A DNA stretch of 64,000 nucleotides from Azolla caroliniana (GCA_043228905.1 JBHGNT010000008.1:15066001-15130000); one strand, 5' to 3'; numbered from the stretch's first letter, positions 1-10,267 are shown. A program made the numbers and translations. The notes: generated by a model not told the origin, from the letters alone.

Positions 1-75
1 TTACGTGGAAACCCCCAAACCGGGGAAAAAGCACGGGAACATAGCTTCACAATATACAGTGGATATACCAAAACA

Positions 76-690
76 GTGAAGATTACAACACAATATAGCT
101 TCACGGGCCAATTCAACAGTTATCTTGAGCAGAAAGGAATTCAAAGCAAATTTAGCTGCCGATACACATCAGAACAAAATGGTATGCCCAAAAGGAAGAA
201 CCGGCTGATTGTCGACACGACATGGGCAATGCTGGATGAAAAGAGCATGCCCAAGTTCTACTGGGTCGAAGCGGTCCGGATGGTCGTCTACATTCAAAAC
301 CGGATCGGGGATAAGGTGTTAGCACATGAGCTGTATTTCGGGCGTAAGCCGAATTTAAGGCTCCTTAAGATATTTGGTAGCATTGCATGTGCATGTGGCG
401 GATGAGAAGCAGAGAAAGTTGTACCCGAAATTGGAGAAGTGCATCCTTGTCAGGTACTCACATGAGCAAAAGGGTTATAAGTGTTATAACCCACGAACAA
501 AACAAGTTCGAGTGAGGCTAGATGGCGAATTTGATGAGTCGGGCATCATGGTACTGTCTACCTACTCCGATGACCAACTCCGACCTGATTCTAGAAGATG
601 AGGCAAGTGAGCTCGAAATGATTTGGGCAGAAGTTGTGTTGGCCAGTGGCGGCCAAGTATGGAAGGAGGAAGAGGCGAGCTAGTTCCAAG
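76..690 (+). pseudogene. Ty1/copia integrase fragment (Copia-E family)
   Basis: A broken piece of a copia integrase. From about base 97 the translation follows the integrase core downstream of the second catalytic Asp (FTGQFNSYLEQKG, then the expected QNGMPKRKNR region and PKFYWVEAVRM) and matches the integrase of the element at 58515-63651 almost codon for codon. A frameshift near 385 moves the continuation (KLYPKLEKCILVRYSHEQKGYKCYNP) to another frame. This part lies in the segment that is deleted from Copia-E, so it is a different, more complete lineage of that family. No LTR, gag or RT accompanies it. The sequence before base 97 has no clear coding sense. Confidence 0.8.
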
Positions 691-941
691 AGATATAATT
701 AAATAACTAAGCATTATGTTAAGAACGGACGGATCCAGAAGAGGTATGCCGATTCGGATTCAGACCGATTCATAGCCAGTTGCCGGTTAGGCACCGTTTT
801 GTAGCACGAACCGGATGCTTATAAAAGGGATGCGGATATCATTGTATGAATGACGGAACATTAATATAAGAACATGTTACTATTGTCTATCTGTTATCTT
901 GATCTTTATTCCGTCCTGTGTTTAATGTATTGATCTTACGC
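691..941. other. unassigned LTR-like remnant with TATA box
   Basis: No coding sequence. A TATA-like TATAAAAGGG at about 821-830 lies in a layout resembling the U3/R part of a copia LTR (compare the TATAAAAGGTGC in the LTR at 58515). I found no second copy in the window, so the identity as an LTR remnant is only a guess. It ends where the intact LTR element at 942 begins. Confidence 0.3.
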
Positions 942-1736
942 TGTCGTAGTGTATTTCGTACACTACGTGAAAAAGTAAAAATAATATAACCGATTTAATT
1001 ACATATAAATAAATAAAATAAGAATATCAAGATATTTATCACCAATAAATAAAATAAGAATATCAAGATATTTATCACATGCATAGGGCAAGATTTGAAC
1101 CTTGTACCTCCACGTAGCCAAATCTCAACTTTACCATTATGCTACCTTATCTTTAGTGTTTTATAAATAGATTTAATAACTATAAGTGCTTTATTTGCGC
1201 CTACCTTTATTAAAAGATAAATCATGCATTTTTAGAGTGCGTGAATATTTTATAGAAAAACGCAAGCAACTAAAAAGTGACTCATGCACATTTAGCGTGC
1301 ATGAGCACTATATTTAGCAAATAAAAGCAAGGATTAGAAAAGCATCACATGCACATTTAGTGTGCATGAACATATTAGAAAAAGCATGTAGTTATGCTTA
1401 GTCTCTCCCATCACTACATAAGGATGGGGAGCACAATGTAATAGGTGTGAAAAATATTTGGAAACTAGATATGTTTCTAAAAAACACCAATTAATAAACT
1501 ATACTCGTGGGATTCACGAGAATTCTATATCATTCTCTTTCAACCGAAGTTTATATTCTTATATTCATATTGATTAATCTAATACAATACACTCGTGGGA
1601 TTCACGAGTTTGCTATAACTCTTTCTTACAACATATTTATATTCTTATTAGCCTTAAAACTCTCTTCTTCCTAGTCCAAAACCCCAGTGGTTCCCACCCG
1701 ACTCACGCAAACGATCCGGAGCCGAAAGGCACGACA
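942..1736 (+). repeat. LARD-1 5' LTR
   Basis: This 795-bp LTR is nearly identical to 3806-4600. It holds AT-rich direct repeats (a 30-odd base unit ending in AGATATTTATCAC is present twice, about 1008-1079), several short motifs of the form CATGCACATTTAGYGTGCATGA that are near-palindromic, and a tRNA-like module on the opposite strand (1085-1150). It begins with TG and ends with CA. Confidence 0.9.
1085..1150 (-). other. tRNA-like module inside LTR (A box + B box)
   Basis: Read on the minus strand this stretch has an RNA polymerase III A box (TAGCATAATGG, fits TRGYNNANNGG) and, about 40 nt downstream, a B box (GTTCAAATC, fits GWTCRANNC), in the arrangement of a tRNA gene. I cannot fold a clean cloverleaf by eye, so this is a tRNA-derived or tRNA-like sequence rather than a functional tRNA. 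The same module is at 3949-4014 in the 3' LTR and, diverged, in the solo LTR at 56828-57433. Confidence 0.55.
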
Positions 1737-1740
1737 CAGT

Positions 1741-1756
1741 TGGTGAACCCGACGTG
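1741..1756 (+). promoter_or_regulatory. LARD-1 primer-binding site
   Basis: TGGTGAACCCGACGTG lies four bases after the 5' LTR. It starts with TGG, complementary to a tRNA CCA end, as expected for minus-strand priming. It is not the initiator-Met site used by the copia elements here. The identical 16-mer follows the Gypsy-D LTR at 29785-29800. I did not identify the tRNA. Confidence 0.75.
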
Positions 1757-1774
1757 AAGGCGGGTGGCAAGGAG

Positions 1775-3661
1775 ATGGAGAATCAACAAGAGGCAATGAG
1801 CATAATGATGATGATGATGTTCGAGCGGATGCTACAAGAACAACGTGCGATGTCGGAAATGAAGGCGGCAGTAGAGCGGCTTCTGCGACGAAACGGGGAA
1901 TTCAACGGTAAGGGTGTGTCACGCTATCTACGTGACTACAAGGCGGAGATGATACGATGTGGGATACCGGAAGGATTGCAAGTGACATCCTTCAATCGGG
2001 TGGCCTCGGACGAACTACAAGAGAGAATCCACAAGATACAACAACAAAACTCGACATGAGAGTCCTTTGAAGAAGCTTTACGGGAGGCATATGACTATGA
2101 GAGATGGACGGGACGAGATCGACGAGAATTCGACGAATGGGTGGCGTCGGAGAAGACTCACCGAAGTGCAACGCAAGCGTTCCTAGAGTTCGAGCATCGT
2201 TTTGCTCGACTCTCGGAGCGGGAACGAAGATTGGTGGGAGGAGATAAAGTCTTAATGTTCGTAAGATCGATCGATCGGAAAGAAAGGATGGACATTGGGA
2301 TCGAACTCGAAGATGATGACGGTGCGAACGGCCTTACCAAGGATTGGGCCAAAGTCGAAAGGGTATGCCGAAGACATGATGAAAGGAAGCTGAGAATCTC
2401 GTCAACAACGACATGGCCCATGAAGGATGGTCGATTGAGGAAAAACGATGAAGCCAATATGAAGGCCGAAATACAACATGATGGTACCACGGGAGAAAGA
2501 GTGGAACAAGACACCCACTCGTCTTGTGAAAGAACGATGGCGAAGGATAAGGCCGATAATTCAAGTGTAGAAGGAAATTTCGGGATACAAGTGCCCGAGA
2601 CATCGGGTCAAAAAGGGGTAAGCATAATAGATGTTTGCATAATTGATGCAGATAAAGAGTGTGAAGCGGATGTGATTAAGGAGGTAGCCACAAAAGACGA
2701 AATCGAATCGGAGGTGGCTATGGACGAATCAATGGCGGATTGCCATATCGAGACTTCCCCACCACTGATTCCAGAGACTCCGGCGGTTGCGTTCGAAAGG
2801 CAACGTGAGACCGAAGAGACGGAAGGTGGCGGAGAGAAAACAAAGGTCGAAGTCGATGCATACGACGGAGAGATAGCCGAGAATATGGCTATGGGTGAAA
2901 CAATGGAGGATGATAATACTGAGGATTCCTGCCCACTAATCCTAGAGACTTCGGCGGTTGTGTCTGAGAAGCAACGTGAGACCGGAGAGACGGGAGGTGG
3001 CGGCAAGAAAGGTAAAGTCGGAAGCCGGTTCGGATGGAAGGTGATCCGGACGGGATTCCGATCCGAAAGAAAGCCTAACCGGGTAAAAGAGGATTCGACC
3101 GAAAGTCGACCCGAAAGAAAGCCGAACCGAAAGGAAGAGAATTCGGCCGAAAGACGACACAAACGAAAGCCGAACCGGGCGAATGAGGATTCGGCCGAAA
3201 GACGACCCGAAAGAAAGCCGACCCGAAAAGGGGTCGACTTGGTCAAAACCGATCGACCGAGTCTGACTTGGTCGAACGCGAATATGGATGGAAGCCGACC
3301 TAGCCGAAAGCCGATCGGACGAGACCGATCCGGAAAGAAGCTAATCCGACTCAACCGAAGGTTGGACCGGTCGAGGCTGGTGAAAACGAGGAAAAGAAAG
3401 CCAACCGAAACCGAAACCGATAGATCAAAACCGGGCCGGAAGGAGACCGACTCAATCAAAACCGAACAACCGATTCCGATTCGGCCGAATACGAATCCGA
3501 TCGGAAGCCGATCAAACCGAAAGTCGATCGGACGAGAGCGATCCGGAAAAAAGTCAAGGTTGATGAAGACAAGAAAGAGGCCAGTAAAAGACACTACCAC
3601 GAATGACAAGGGCCAAGAATATGACGAGAGAGAACAAAGAATATGGTGGATCGGATGGTGA
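1775..3661 (+). pseudogene. LARD-1 gag-like protein with Arg-rich repeat tail (one stop)
   Basis: One reading frame from ATG 1775 to 3661 is interrupted only by TGA at 2057-2059. The first ~220 codons resemble the Gag of Gypsy-D: both have a matrix/capsid-like helical part with DEW or MEW, then EFEHRFARLS (EFEERFARLS in Gypsy-D), a (F)V(R)SID-type segment and a DWA-type segment. The middle is acidic (several ETSAVV...EKQRET-type repeats). From about 3040 to 3560 the protein becomes a run of basic repeats built on RKPNR and DSAERRP, giving a strongly Arg/Lys-rich tail that could replace a zinc knuckle for nucleic-acid binding. No CCHC motif and no pol domains were seen. Long open frames on the opposite strand here come from the biased codon composition and are not counted as genes. 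Confidence 0.72.
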
Positions 3662-3805
3662 CAATGGTTCGGGTGGAAAGAATGGGTCTACTCAAAATGG
3701 AGAGACAAAGTTGACATAGCGGGACAAACGGAGGATGAAGGGGAGACAACGAGCATCGGCAACTTCGGCACATACCGGAGGATGTGCGGGTTCGGAGGGG
3801 GCGAG

Positions 3806-4600
3806 TGTCGTAGTGTATTTCGTACACTACGTGAAAAAGTAAAAATAATATAACCGATTTAATTACATATAAATAAATAAAATAAGAATATCAAGATATT
3901 TATCACCAATAAATAAAATAAGAATATCAAGATATTTATCACATGCATAGGGCAAGATTTGAACCTTGTACCTCCACGTAGCCAAATCTCAACTTTACCA
4001 TTATGCTACCTTATCTTTAGTGTTTTATAAATAGATTTAATAACTATAAGTGCTTTATTTGCGCCTACCTTTATTAAAAGATAAATCATGCATTTTTAGA
4101 GTGTGTGAATATTTTATAGAAAAACGCAAGCAACTAAAAAGTGACTCATGCACATCTAGCGTGCATGAGCACTATATTTAGCAAATAAAAGCAAGGATTA
4201 GAAAAGCATCACATGCACATTTAGTGTGCATGAACATATTAGAAAAAGCATGTAGTTATGCTTAGTCTCTCCCATCACTACATAAGGATGGGGAGCACAA
4301 TGTAATAGGTGTGAAAAATATTTGGAAACTAGATATGTTTCTAAAAAACACCAATTAATAAACTATACTCGTGGGATTCACGAGAATTCTATATCATTCT
4401 CTTTCAACCGAAGTTTATATTCTTATATTCATATTGATTAATCTAATACAATACACTCGTGGGATTCACGAGTTTGCTATAACTCTTTCTTACAACATAT
4501 TTATATTCTTATTAGCCTTAAAACTCTCTTCTTCCTAGTCCAAAACCCCAGTGGTTCCCACCCGACTCACGCAAACGATCCGGAGCCGAAAGGCACGACA
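3806..4600 (+). repeat. LARD-1 3' LTR
   Basis: Second LTR, 795 bp, same ends (TGTCG/CGACA) as 942-1736. It follows a purine-rich tract and abuts the 104-bp spacer before the transposon at 4705. It carries the tRNA-like module at 3949-4014 (minus strand). Confidence 0.9.
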
Positions 4601-4704
4601 GCGCATGTAACACTGTGTGTTGTGAATTGGATCTCAATCGAACGTTAACTGGTTGAAGCATAATCGGAGTCGGAAATCCTTACCACAACCACCCCTTTGG
4701 TGAA

Positions 4705-4740
4705 AACACATTCGCGTTCACAAGTGGAAGGATCGTGCAT
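4705..4740 (+). repeat. left terminal inverted repeat
   Basis: This is the left end of the transposon; it pairs with 25132-25167 and with 47997-48032 of copy 2. Overlapping its inner half is a subterminal hairpin: CAAGTGGAA (4721-4729) and TTCCACTTG (about 4740-4748) around a 10-nt loop. TGAA precedes it. Confidence 0.75.
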
Positions 4741-4980
4741 TCCACTTGTAGAATCTTCTTGAAAATATCCAAATATACCGTCTCTACAAAAATTGGATGC
4801 ATTAGTATCACATGTTCCACAACTTGATTAGAATTTGCAAATATAAAAATACATGATAGGTCTATGAGTGGAGATCATTAGAAATTCAAATAAGTTTGGA
4901 TGTGTTGATAAGTTAATGTAGGCATAATAAAGTTCAACAATGGCACAATATCTCACTAATGTGTGACATGGGAAACACTA

Positions 4981-5440
4981 AGTTAAAGACTTATATTAAT
5001 TTGGTAAGTTTTACAAAAATATGAGGATCTCAATCGGACGTTAACTGGTAAGTTAAAGACTTAAGACTTATATTAATTTGGTAAGTTTTACAAAAATATG
5101 AGGCGTACTTGTAACCATACTAATAAAATGAGTTATAATTTATACTTTGACCCATACTCACATGTATATAATTGTGGACAATGTAGGATAGTGAACTTTA
5201 GGATAATGTGATTGGAATAACTAACTTATTAAGGTATTTAATACTTGTATTTAAAGTTGATCTAATCTATTCCTCAATTTGTTCGTATGGGATCAAACCA
5301 TATGTATATAATTGTGGACAATATAAGACAGTGAACTTTAGGATAATGTGGTGGAATTAACAAACCTATTAAGGCTTTCATACTTGTATTTAAAATTGAT
5401 CTAATCTATTCCTTAGGTGATTCACACGGGATCAAACTCC
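4981..5440. repeat. subterminal direct and tandem repeats
   Basis: Two blocks lie between the left end and the stop of the methyltransferase gene. About 4980-5103 contains two copies of an AGTTAAAGACTTA...AAAAATATGAGG unit separated by a 23-nt segment (GATCTCAATCGGACGTTAAC...). That segment also occurs at 4629-4653, outside the terminal repeat, with one mismatch. About 5162-5440 contains two copies of a ~140-bp unit (ATGTATATAATTGTGG ... GATCAAAC). The remaining sequence to 5915 is AT-rich with nothing recognisable. Confidence 0.7.
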
Positions 5441-8400
5441 GAACGATAACGCTACTGGAACTAAAGCGTATAAAAACATGTGGATAATGCGAGTGGAACC
5501 ATTATCAACACACTACACAATCTAAGCAGCAATAGAAGACAAACATAATAGTTTTAACAATAGAAGACAAAGATCCATAATATATGGACTGGTATATATT
5601 AGACAGAGAATGACAATCTCAACAATTGATCGCAAATAACAACATGGACAGTCATGGCAACAATTCTACGAGCATGTTATGTTAAGGTAAAGATTGACCA
5701 AAATCAACCTTACTTTAAACTAATTCATGTTTCTCCATATTGGTAGACAGCAATGTACGCGGTGAAACCAATGTCATAAGTCTACAAACCAAGTATATAG
5801 AAATAAAATTGAAACATATAGAAGATTATAAAGAATGGAATACACCAAGTAAAACCCAAAATTTGTATTAGTAATGTGAATTCCAAACAATACATTTCGT
5901 GAACAAAAAAGTCTATTACATAGCAAGCAACTCGTCAATGTCATTTTCTTCTTCATCTTGTATAGAAGTCTCTTCGGCTATACAGGCATTGTCTTCCCCT
6001 TTTAGCCGAGCCAACGAAATATCTTCTATAAGCTCATCATCAAGCTCTATTAGCTCCCCCGGTTCCCCGGCTAACGAACGAATAGGATCTCATGAAGCAG
6101 GTTGAAACCTTTCGGTATCAGCGAGGTTCTTTGCACCCACCTCCTCGTCCTAGTCAGGGCACTCCCACAAAACCTTAATCCTCATGTTTATAAATATAAC
6201 TTGCTCCTCGTCCTTCTCCAATGCAACTATGTTTTTTAAGAGCTTAAATGCACATGCAAACGTTGTCCCTGTGAAGAAAGCAACAAGAAGAATTAGTTTT
6301 CAAACAAAAAGAATTAGTACTGGTTATCTCAAGATCGTTAACCTAGTTCGAGGAATACCTGTGCCAGAAAAGGGGTCTAATATATAATCTCCTTCTACAG
6401 AAAACATCTCGATAAAGCGCATCATAAGTCATTGAGGTTTTTGGTATGGGTTGAGAAGTCCATGTTCTGTCATGGTGACATGTCGCAATTTCCGTGTCAC
6501 TGCTGGATACACCAGCAGATTTGAACCTCCAACTTCATTATAATGCTCCTTGATTCTTTGTTTGTTTATTTCATCGAAGTAGCCAACCGTAATGTATTCA
6601 ATGGCATTTACGAACCGAAAGGTTGGCCCTCTATTGACATTGGTTTTTATCCTATAACAAATATTACATCGAGTTAAGAATAGATTGAACAATCTTAAGA
6701 AAGGCAATATAGTGAATGAGACTTATAAATAATCCTTACCATGCAAGGTTCTCGATGCCATGGCAACGAGATCTTAAAGCTTGAGCTACTGAGTACCCTT
6801 GGTCCATACTATGAAAGACAACTATCCTCCACAAGGATGCAATCGTTAGCTTAGCAAAATCCTTGACCATCTTCTCTAACTGTTTGAACCTAAATGGTTC
6901 ATCGTCGTATGATGACCCTGCCATTCAAAATCCATATGGAATATCAGCAATCATTAGCGTATATTCCTTCTTTGGCACTTTTTGGATCATGTCAACGACA
7001 TCGCCGCAAATCACGTTGTAGTAAAGATCTCTCGTAATATCCTTTTTGTGGCTAAATTTTTTGGAGTCATCTTCCTCAATTTCGTATGCCTTGACTAAGC
7101 GAGGATCCTTTTCTTTTCTAGCTCTCTCGAGATGTGCAAGGAAGGATGTCGGGAAATTGTGTATATCCTTAACTTCTCCTTGTTTCTTGCCACGGCACGG
7201 TTTCTAATAGAAGCAATAAGTCATCAAGTATTATTACACAACCTCTACATATGAGGAAAGCTTAATGAGAAACACCAATACTAACCCAATCCTTGAATGC
7301 AATAAAATACTCGGATAACGGGTTATATGAAGACGTTAGAGGATAATCCTCGGTCACTTGTTCCCAAGTTATACATCCAAGTTGTTTCATCATAACTTCT
7401 TGGATCTTCATGTACACCTTATGACTATGAAATTAGAAAACGAGATTAGAACTTTCAATTGCACCATATTGAATTCAATATCACTATTTGAAAGACTTAC
7501 TTATTGAACTCAGTGACCATTTCTTCAAAGCTTAAATCTTTTGCTACAACCCTTGACAAAACATACACAAGAAGCTGCTTGTCCTTAATACCTTGCATCA
7601 CTCCCCCCAAAGACAGCTTCATGTCGTCAGCCGCTTCTTCAATTGTCAAATCAATTTTCTTGGTCGCTTGTGACTTTAATTCTAGTTCAAGGTCTACCTT
7701 ACATTTCTTTTGTCGTTGACCCTTGACCTCCTTATTCTCCCACATTGAGAAAATTTGATCTTGTAGGTCCCATACTTCTCCATCTCTAAAGGCAAGTTGA
7801 AACCAGGATTCATATTTCTGAAGACCATCGGACTTAACATTATCATCCACCACAATGCCGACTTCATGCAAGCATTGACGTCGTAGGCCTGGATGTAGCT
7901 TCACACCGAACTTTTGTTTGATGTCCAAGTACTCGTGGTGGAAGAACCTTATACGCTCAATCAATGACATTTTCTGCCTATAGTCATTATCATTAGTGTG
8001 GTCCCATGCCAACAACTTTGCCTCTTTAGTTGTGAGGCCCACGTAAATTTTGCACTCGGCATACTTGAAGAAGAAAGTCGTTGGATGCTCTCTCAGAAGT
8101 TGCCGACATGCCTCCATAGAATGCGATCCATCAATTACAAAGTAATTGTATTGATCATGCTTTCTTATGTCGAATTCTTCAATGGTTTCACATTCTTCGG
8201 GATCCACCATAGCAATAAAAGGCACAACGGTAGCATATGGATTAATTTTCATTTTTTTCTTGACATTTTGAACATGCATTCGGTGCGGGTCTCTGATCTC
8301 AAGTGGTCTTCGTCCTGTTTTTTCATCTACAGGGGGCCGATGGATGTGTGTTATAGGCAAATTAAACACTTGCCCTTTTCCCACTAGTTTACGTTGCATT

Positions 8401-9139
8401 AACTCTCTCCATATCTTATTCTGCTCGAATGACAACACACCCGATGCCAACTATGCACCTGACGTCCCCCTATTGTCCTCATCTTCGTTTGAGCTTGATG
8501 AGTCGGACCCTGACATTTTAGTGGTCTTCTTTTTGGCTGGTCTTGATTGCACTTTAGATGCCCTTTTTGGGGCCTTCACTAGGGACGCAAAGGGCTCCCT
8601 TGGAGTTACATGGCCTTGTATATAAGGCCTCAAGGTGACAATAAGGTTTTGTGAGCCTTGTAGATATTTTTTAAAAGATTCTGGCCCACAAGATTCCTTT
8701 ACTAGTCGATCTTCAGAAAGGTACACTTTACGTACCTCCTTCGAGCACTCTATCATTACAAGAATGTTGGCTAAATCTAAAACTTCATAGTCAAATCGTA
8801 GAATACAACCATACATAAATGCGGTGTCATTTTCAAGCTAACCATCGCCCTTCTTCTTTGTTGTATAAAGCACGACTTTTTTCTTGGAATCGACGTACTG
8901 CATATACCATTCCTTTTTCCGTTAGATCACGATCAGGAAGGTCCTCACCACTAGTAGATGCTAACATTTTCTTTTGGCTAACATCATCGGATGGTTGAGA
9001 TTTTGTCTCCTCATTGAAGAGAAGCTTTTGTCCTCTCTTCATGTTCTGAGGAACTATTAGTTTCTGGGTCTCAATTGGAGAGCCCTAAATCCGGAGCTTT
9101 ATTTTCTTCACAAGTCAGTCCGACAAGTTCTCAAACGAC

Positions 9140-10098
9140 CTATTTAAGAAAGGACGTGCGAAAATATAAGTTAGGTGGTTGCCTAGTTAAGGTTGTATAT
9201 TAAAATATACATAAGTAGGTCAAGACAAAAACTAGCAGGCGATTTATGCTAAACTCTAAATCTAGTAAGGGCGTCTCAACTTTGAAAATTATATATCCTA
9301 ATAATTATACAAGGATATGTATCATAGTGAAGGGTAATTATGGCTTATATTGATTCCATATCCATATTGTTGAGAATTTTAATACGATAGACTTAAATTT
9401 GGTATCATAAAGGTAATTTGTGGGTTATTTTCTATTATTTTAAGCTGTTATAGGCCATAAAACCTTTTTAAGTAAGGCCGCAAAATGTTACAAAATGTAG
9501 TAAAAGTCCCTAAAACAGTCTGAATTGGACATAGAATTGGTATCTTTGCACACATATACCAAATTGTTCCCCCAAAGACACAATATTCCTGTTTAAATTT
9601 TGTGTTTTATACAGTAACTCGATACGGTATATCGAGTTCATGTATAAAACACAAAATTGAAACAGGAATTCTATACAGGGTATCAAGTTCATGTATAAAA
9701 CACATACTTTACACATGAACTCGTTACGTCGTATCGAGTTCCTGTATGTAATACAAAATTTAAACAGGAACTCGATACAACGTATCGAGTTCTTGTATGA
9801 AACACAAACTTTAAACAGGAACTCATTACGACGTATCGAGTTCCTATATAAAACACAAACTTTAAACAGGAACTCGATACACCGTATCGAGTTCTTGTAT
9901 GGAACACAAACTTTATATAGGAACTCGATACAGTGTATCGAGTTCCTGTGTAAAACACAAACTTTAAACAAGAACTCGATACATTGTATCGAGTTCCTAT
10001 ATAAAACCCTAAACTTTAAACAGTAACTCGATATGTTGTATCGAGTTCTTGCGTGCTAAAACATATTTACAAAAATGTCCAGACTACCAGGCGCTTAC
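9140..10098 (-). other. intron 1 of the ParB-methyltransferase gene
   Basis: The donor CAG|GTAAGC (10099/10098) and acceptor AAATAG|GTCG (9140/9139) join exon 1 in phase to a segment reading SFENLSD and continuing to the methyltransferase frame. Almost half of the intron is the 51-bp palindrome array; the rest (9140-9600) is AT-rich with nothing recognised. The copy-2 gene has the same donor at 40155/40154 (CAG|GTAAGA). Confidence 0.68.
9615..10047. repeat. array of nine 23-bp palindromes at 51-bp period
   Basis: Nine imperfect-to-perfect inverted repeats start at 9615, 9667, 9718, 9769, 9820, 9871, 9922, 9973 and 10025. Each has arms AACTCGATAC and GTATCGAGTT around a 3-nt centre that differs from unit to unit (for example AAC, ACC, AGT, ATT), separated by a conserved 28-bp linker (CCTGTATAAAACACAAAC...). 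The spacing of 51 bp is held for most units. The array sits in the first intron of a gene for a ParB-like protein; ParB proteins of bacteria bind inverted repeats (parS). Whether this protein binds these palindromes is a hypothesis. A related four-unit array is at 39926-40082 in copy 2. Confidence 0.9.
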
Positions 10099-10267
10099 CT
10101 GGATTCTTAGTGCTCGATTTTCTTCGAAGACATGATTCTCGTTGTCGAAGCTTAGGGGGAGATGACAATTTGGTGTTGTGTGCTATGGGCTCTTTGTGCT
10201 TTGTCTGCTCTCTGTGCTCGTGTGCTCTGTTTTGCGCGTGAGTGATTGAGAAATGAGGAGGTCTTCC

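Larger units (their letters stand above)
942..4600 (+). mobile_element. LARD-1: gag-only non-autonomous LTR retrotransposon
   Basis: Two 795-bp direct LTRs (942-1736 and 3806-4600, both TGTCG...CGACA) flank a 2.07-kb interior holding a primer-binding site and one gag-like reading frame but no protease, reverse transcriptase or integrase. By eye the LTRs differ at two positions (near 1241/4105 and 1277/4157), so the insertion is recent. Flanking tetranucleotides are ACGC (938-941) and GCGC (4601-4604), an imperfect candidate target duplication. The interior Gag resembles that of Gypsy-D (29200-38610) and the primer site is identical, so a Gypsy-D-type element is the likely helper. A purine stretch (GGAGGGGGCGAG, 3794-3805) just before the 3' LTR is the probable polypurine tract. 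Confidence 0.88.
5916..10133 (-). pseudogene. ParB-like / beta-class DNA methyltransferase fusion gene, six exons, decayed
   Basis: Proposed exons (minus strand): 10133-10099, 9139-7501, 7424-7286, 7203-6740, 6651-6359, 6268-5916. Every junction is GT..AG, phases match at all five, and the sum is 2923 nt, i.e. 974 codons after one inserted base near 8828. Exon 2 carries a ParB/Srx-like domain: VFNLPITHI near residue 268, VIDGSHSMEACRQLL near 350, then charged helices. Exon 4 ends a Rossmann segment with VICGDVVDMI and DIPYG (6945-6931), the catalytic motif IV. Exons 5-6 give KPQ...LM and DPFSGTGTT, the AdoMet-binding motif I, then VALEKDEEQ. The order IV before I defines the beta class (N6-adenine or N4-cytosine). 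The C-terminus is acidic. In-frame stops lie in exons 1, 2, 4, 5 and 6. The usual motif is DPPY; here it is DIPY. Confidence 0.8.

Noticed and set aside
1085-1150. Functional tRNA gene
   Set aside because: A and B boxes fit, but I cannot form a full cloverleaf, and the same sequence is part of every LTR copy.
2608-3609. 333-codon open frame antisense to the LARD-1 gag
   Set aside because: Shadow of the Arg-rich repeat coding strand; no domain or start context.
9510-10026. Repeat proteins on both strands over the palindrome array (17-residue units)
   Set aside because: 51 bp is a multiple of three, so frames stay open on both strands by construction; the region is predicted intron.
9615-10047. 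CRISPR array (23-bp palindromic repeat with 28-bp spacers)
   Set aside because: The so-called spacers are near-identical to one another, and the context is a eukaryotic intron; it is a palindromic tandem array.
4705-10133. Bacterial contamination or organelle insert, because of the ParB-methyltransferase
   Set aside because: Five phase-consistent introns, a plant TATA box and embedding between transposon ends shared with another locus argue for a nuclear gene.
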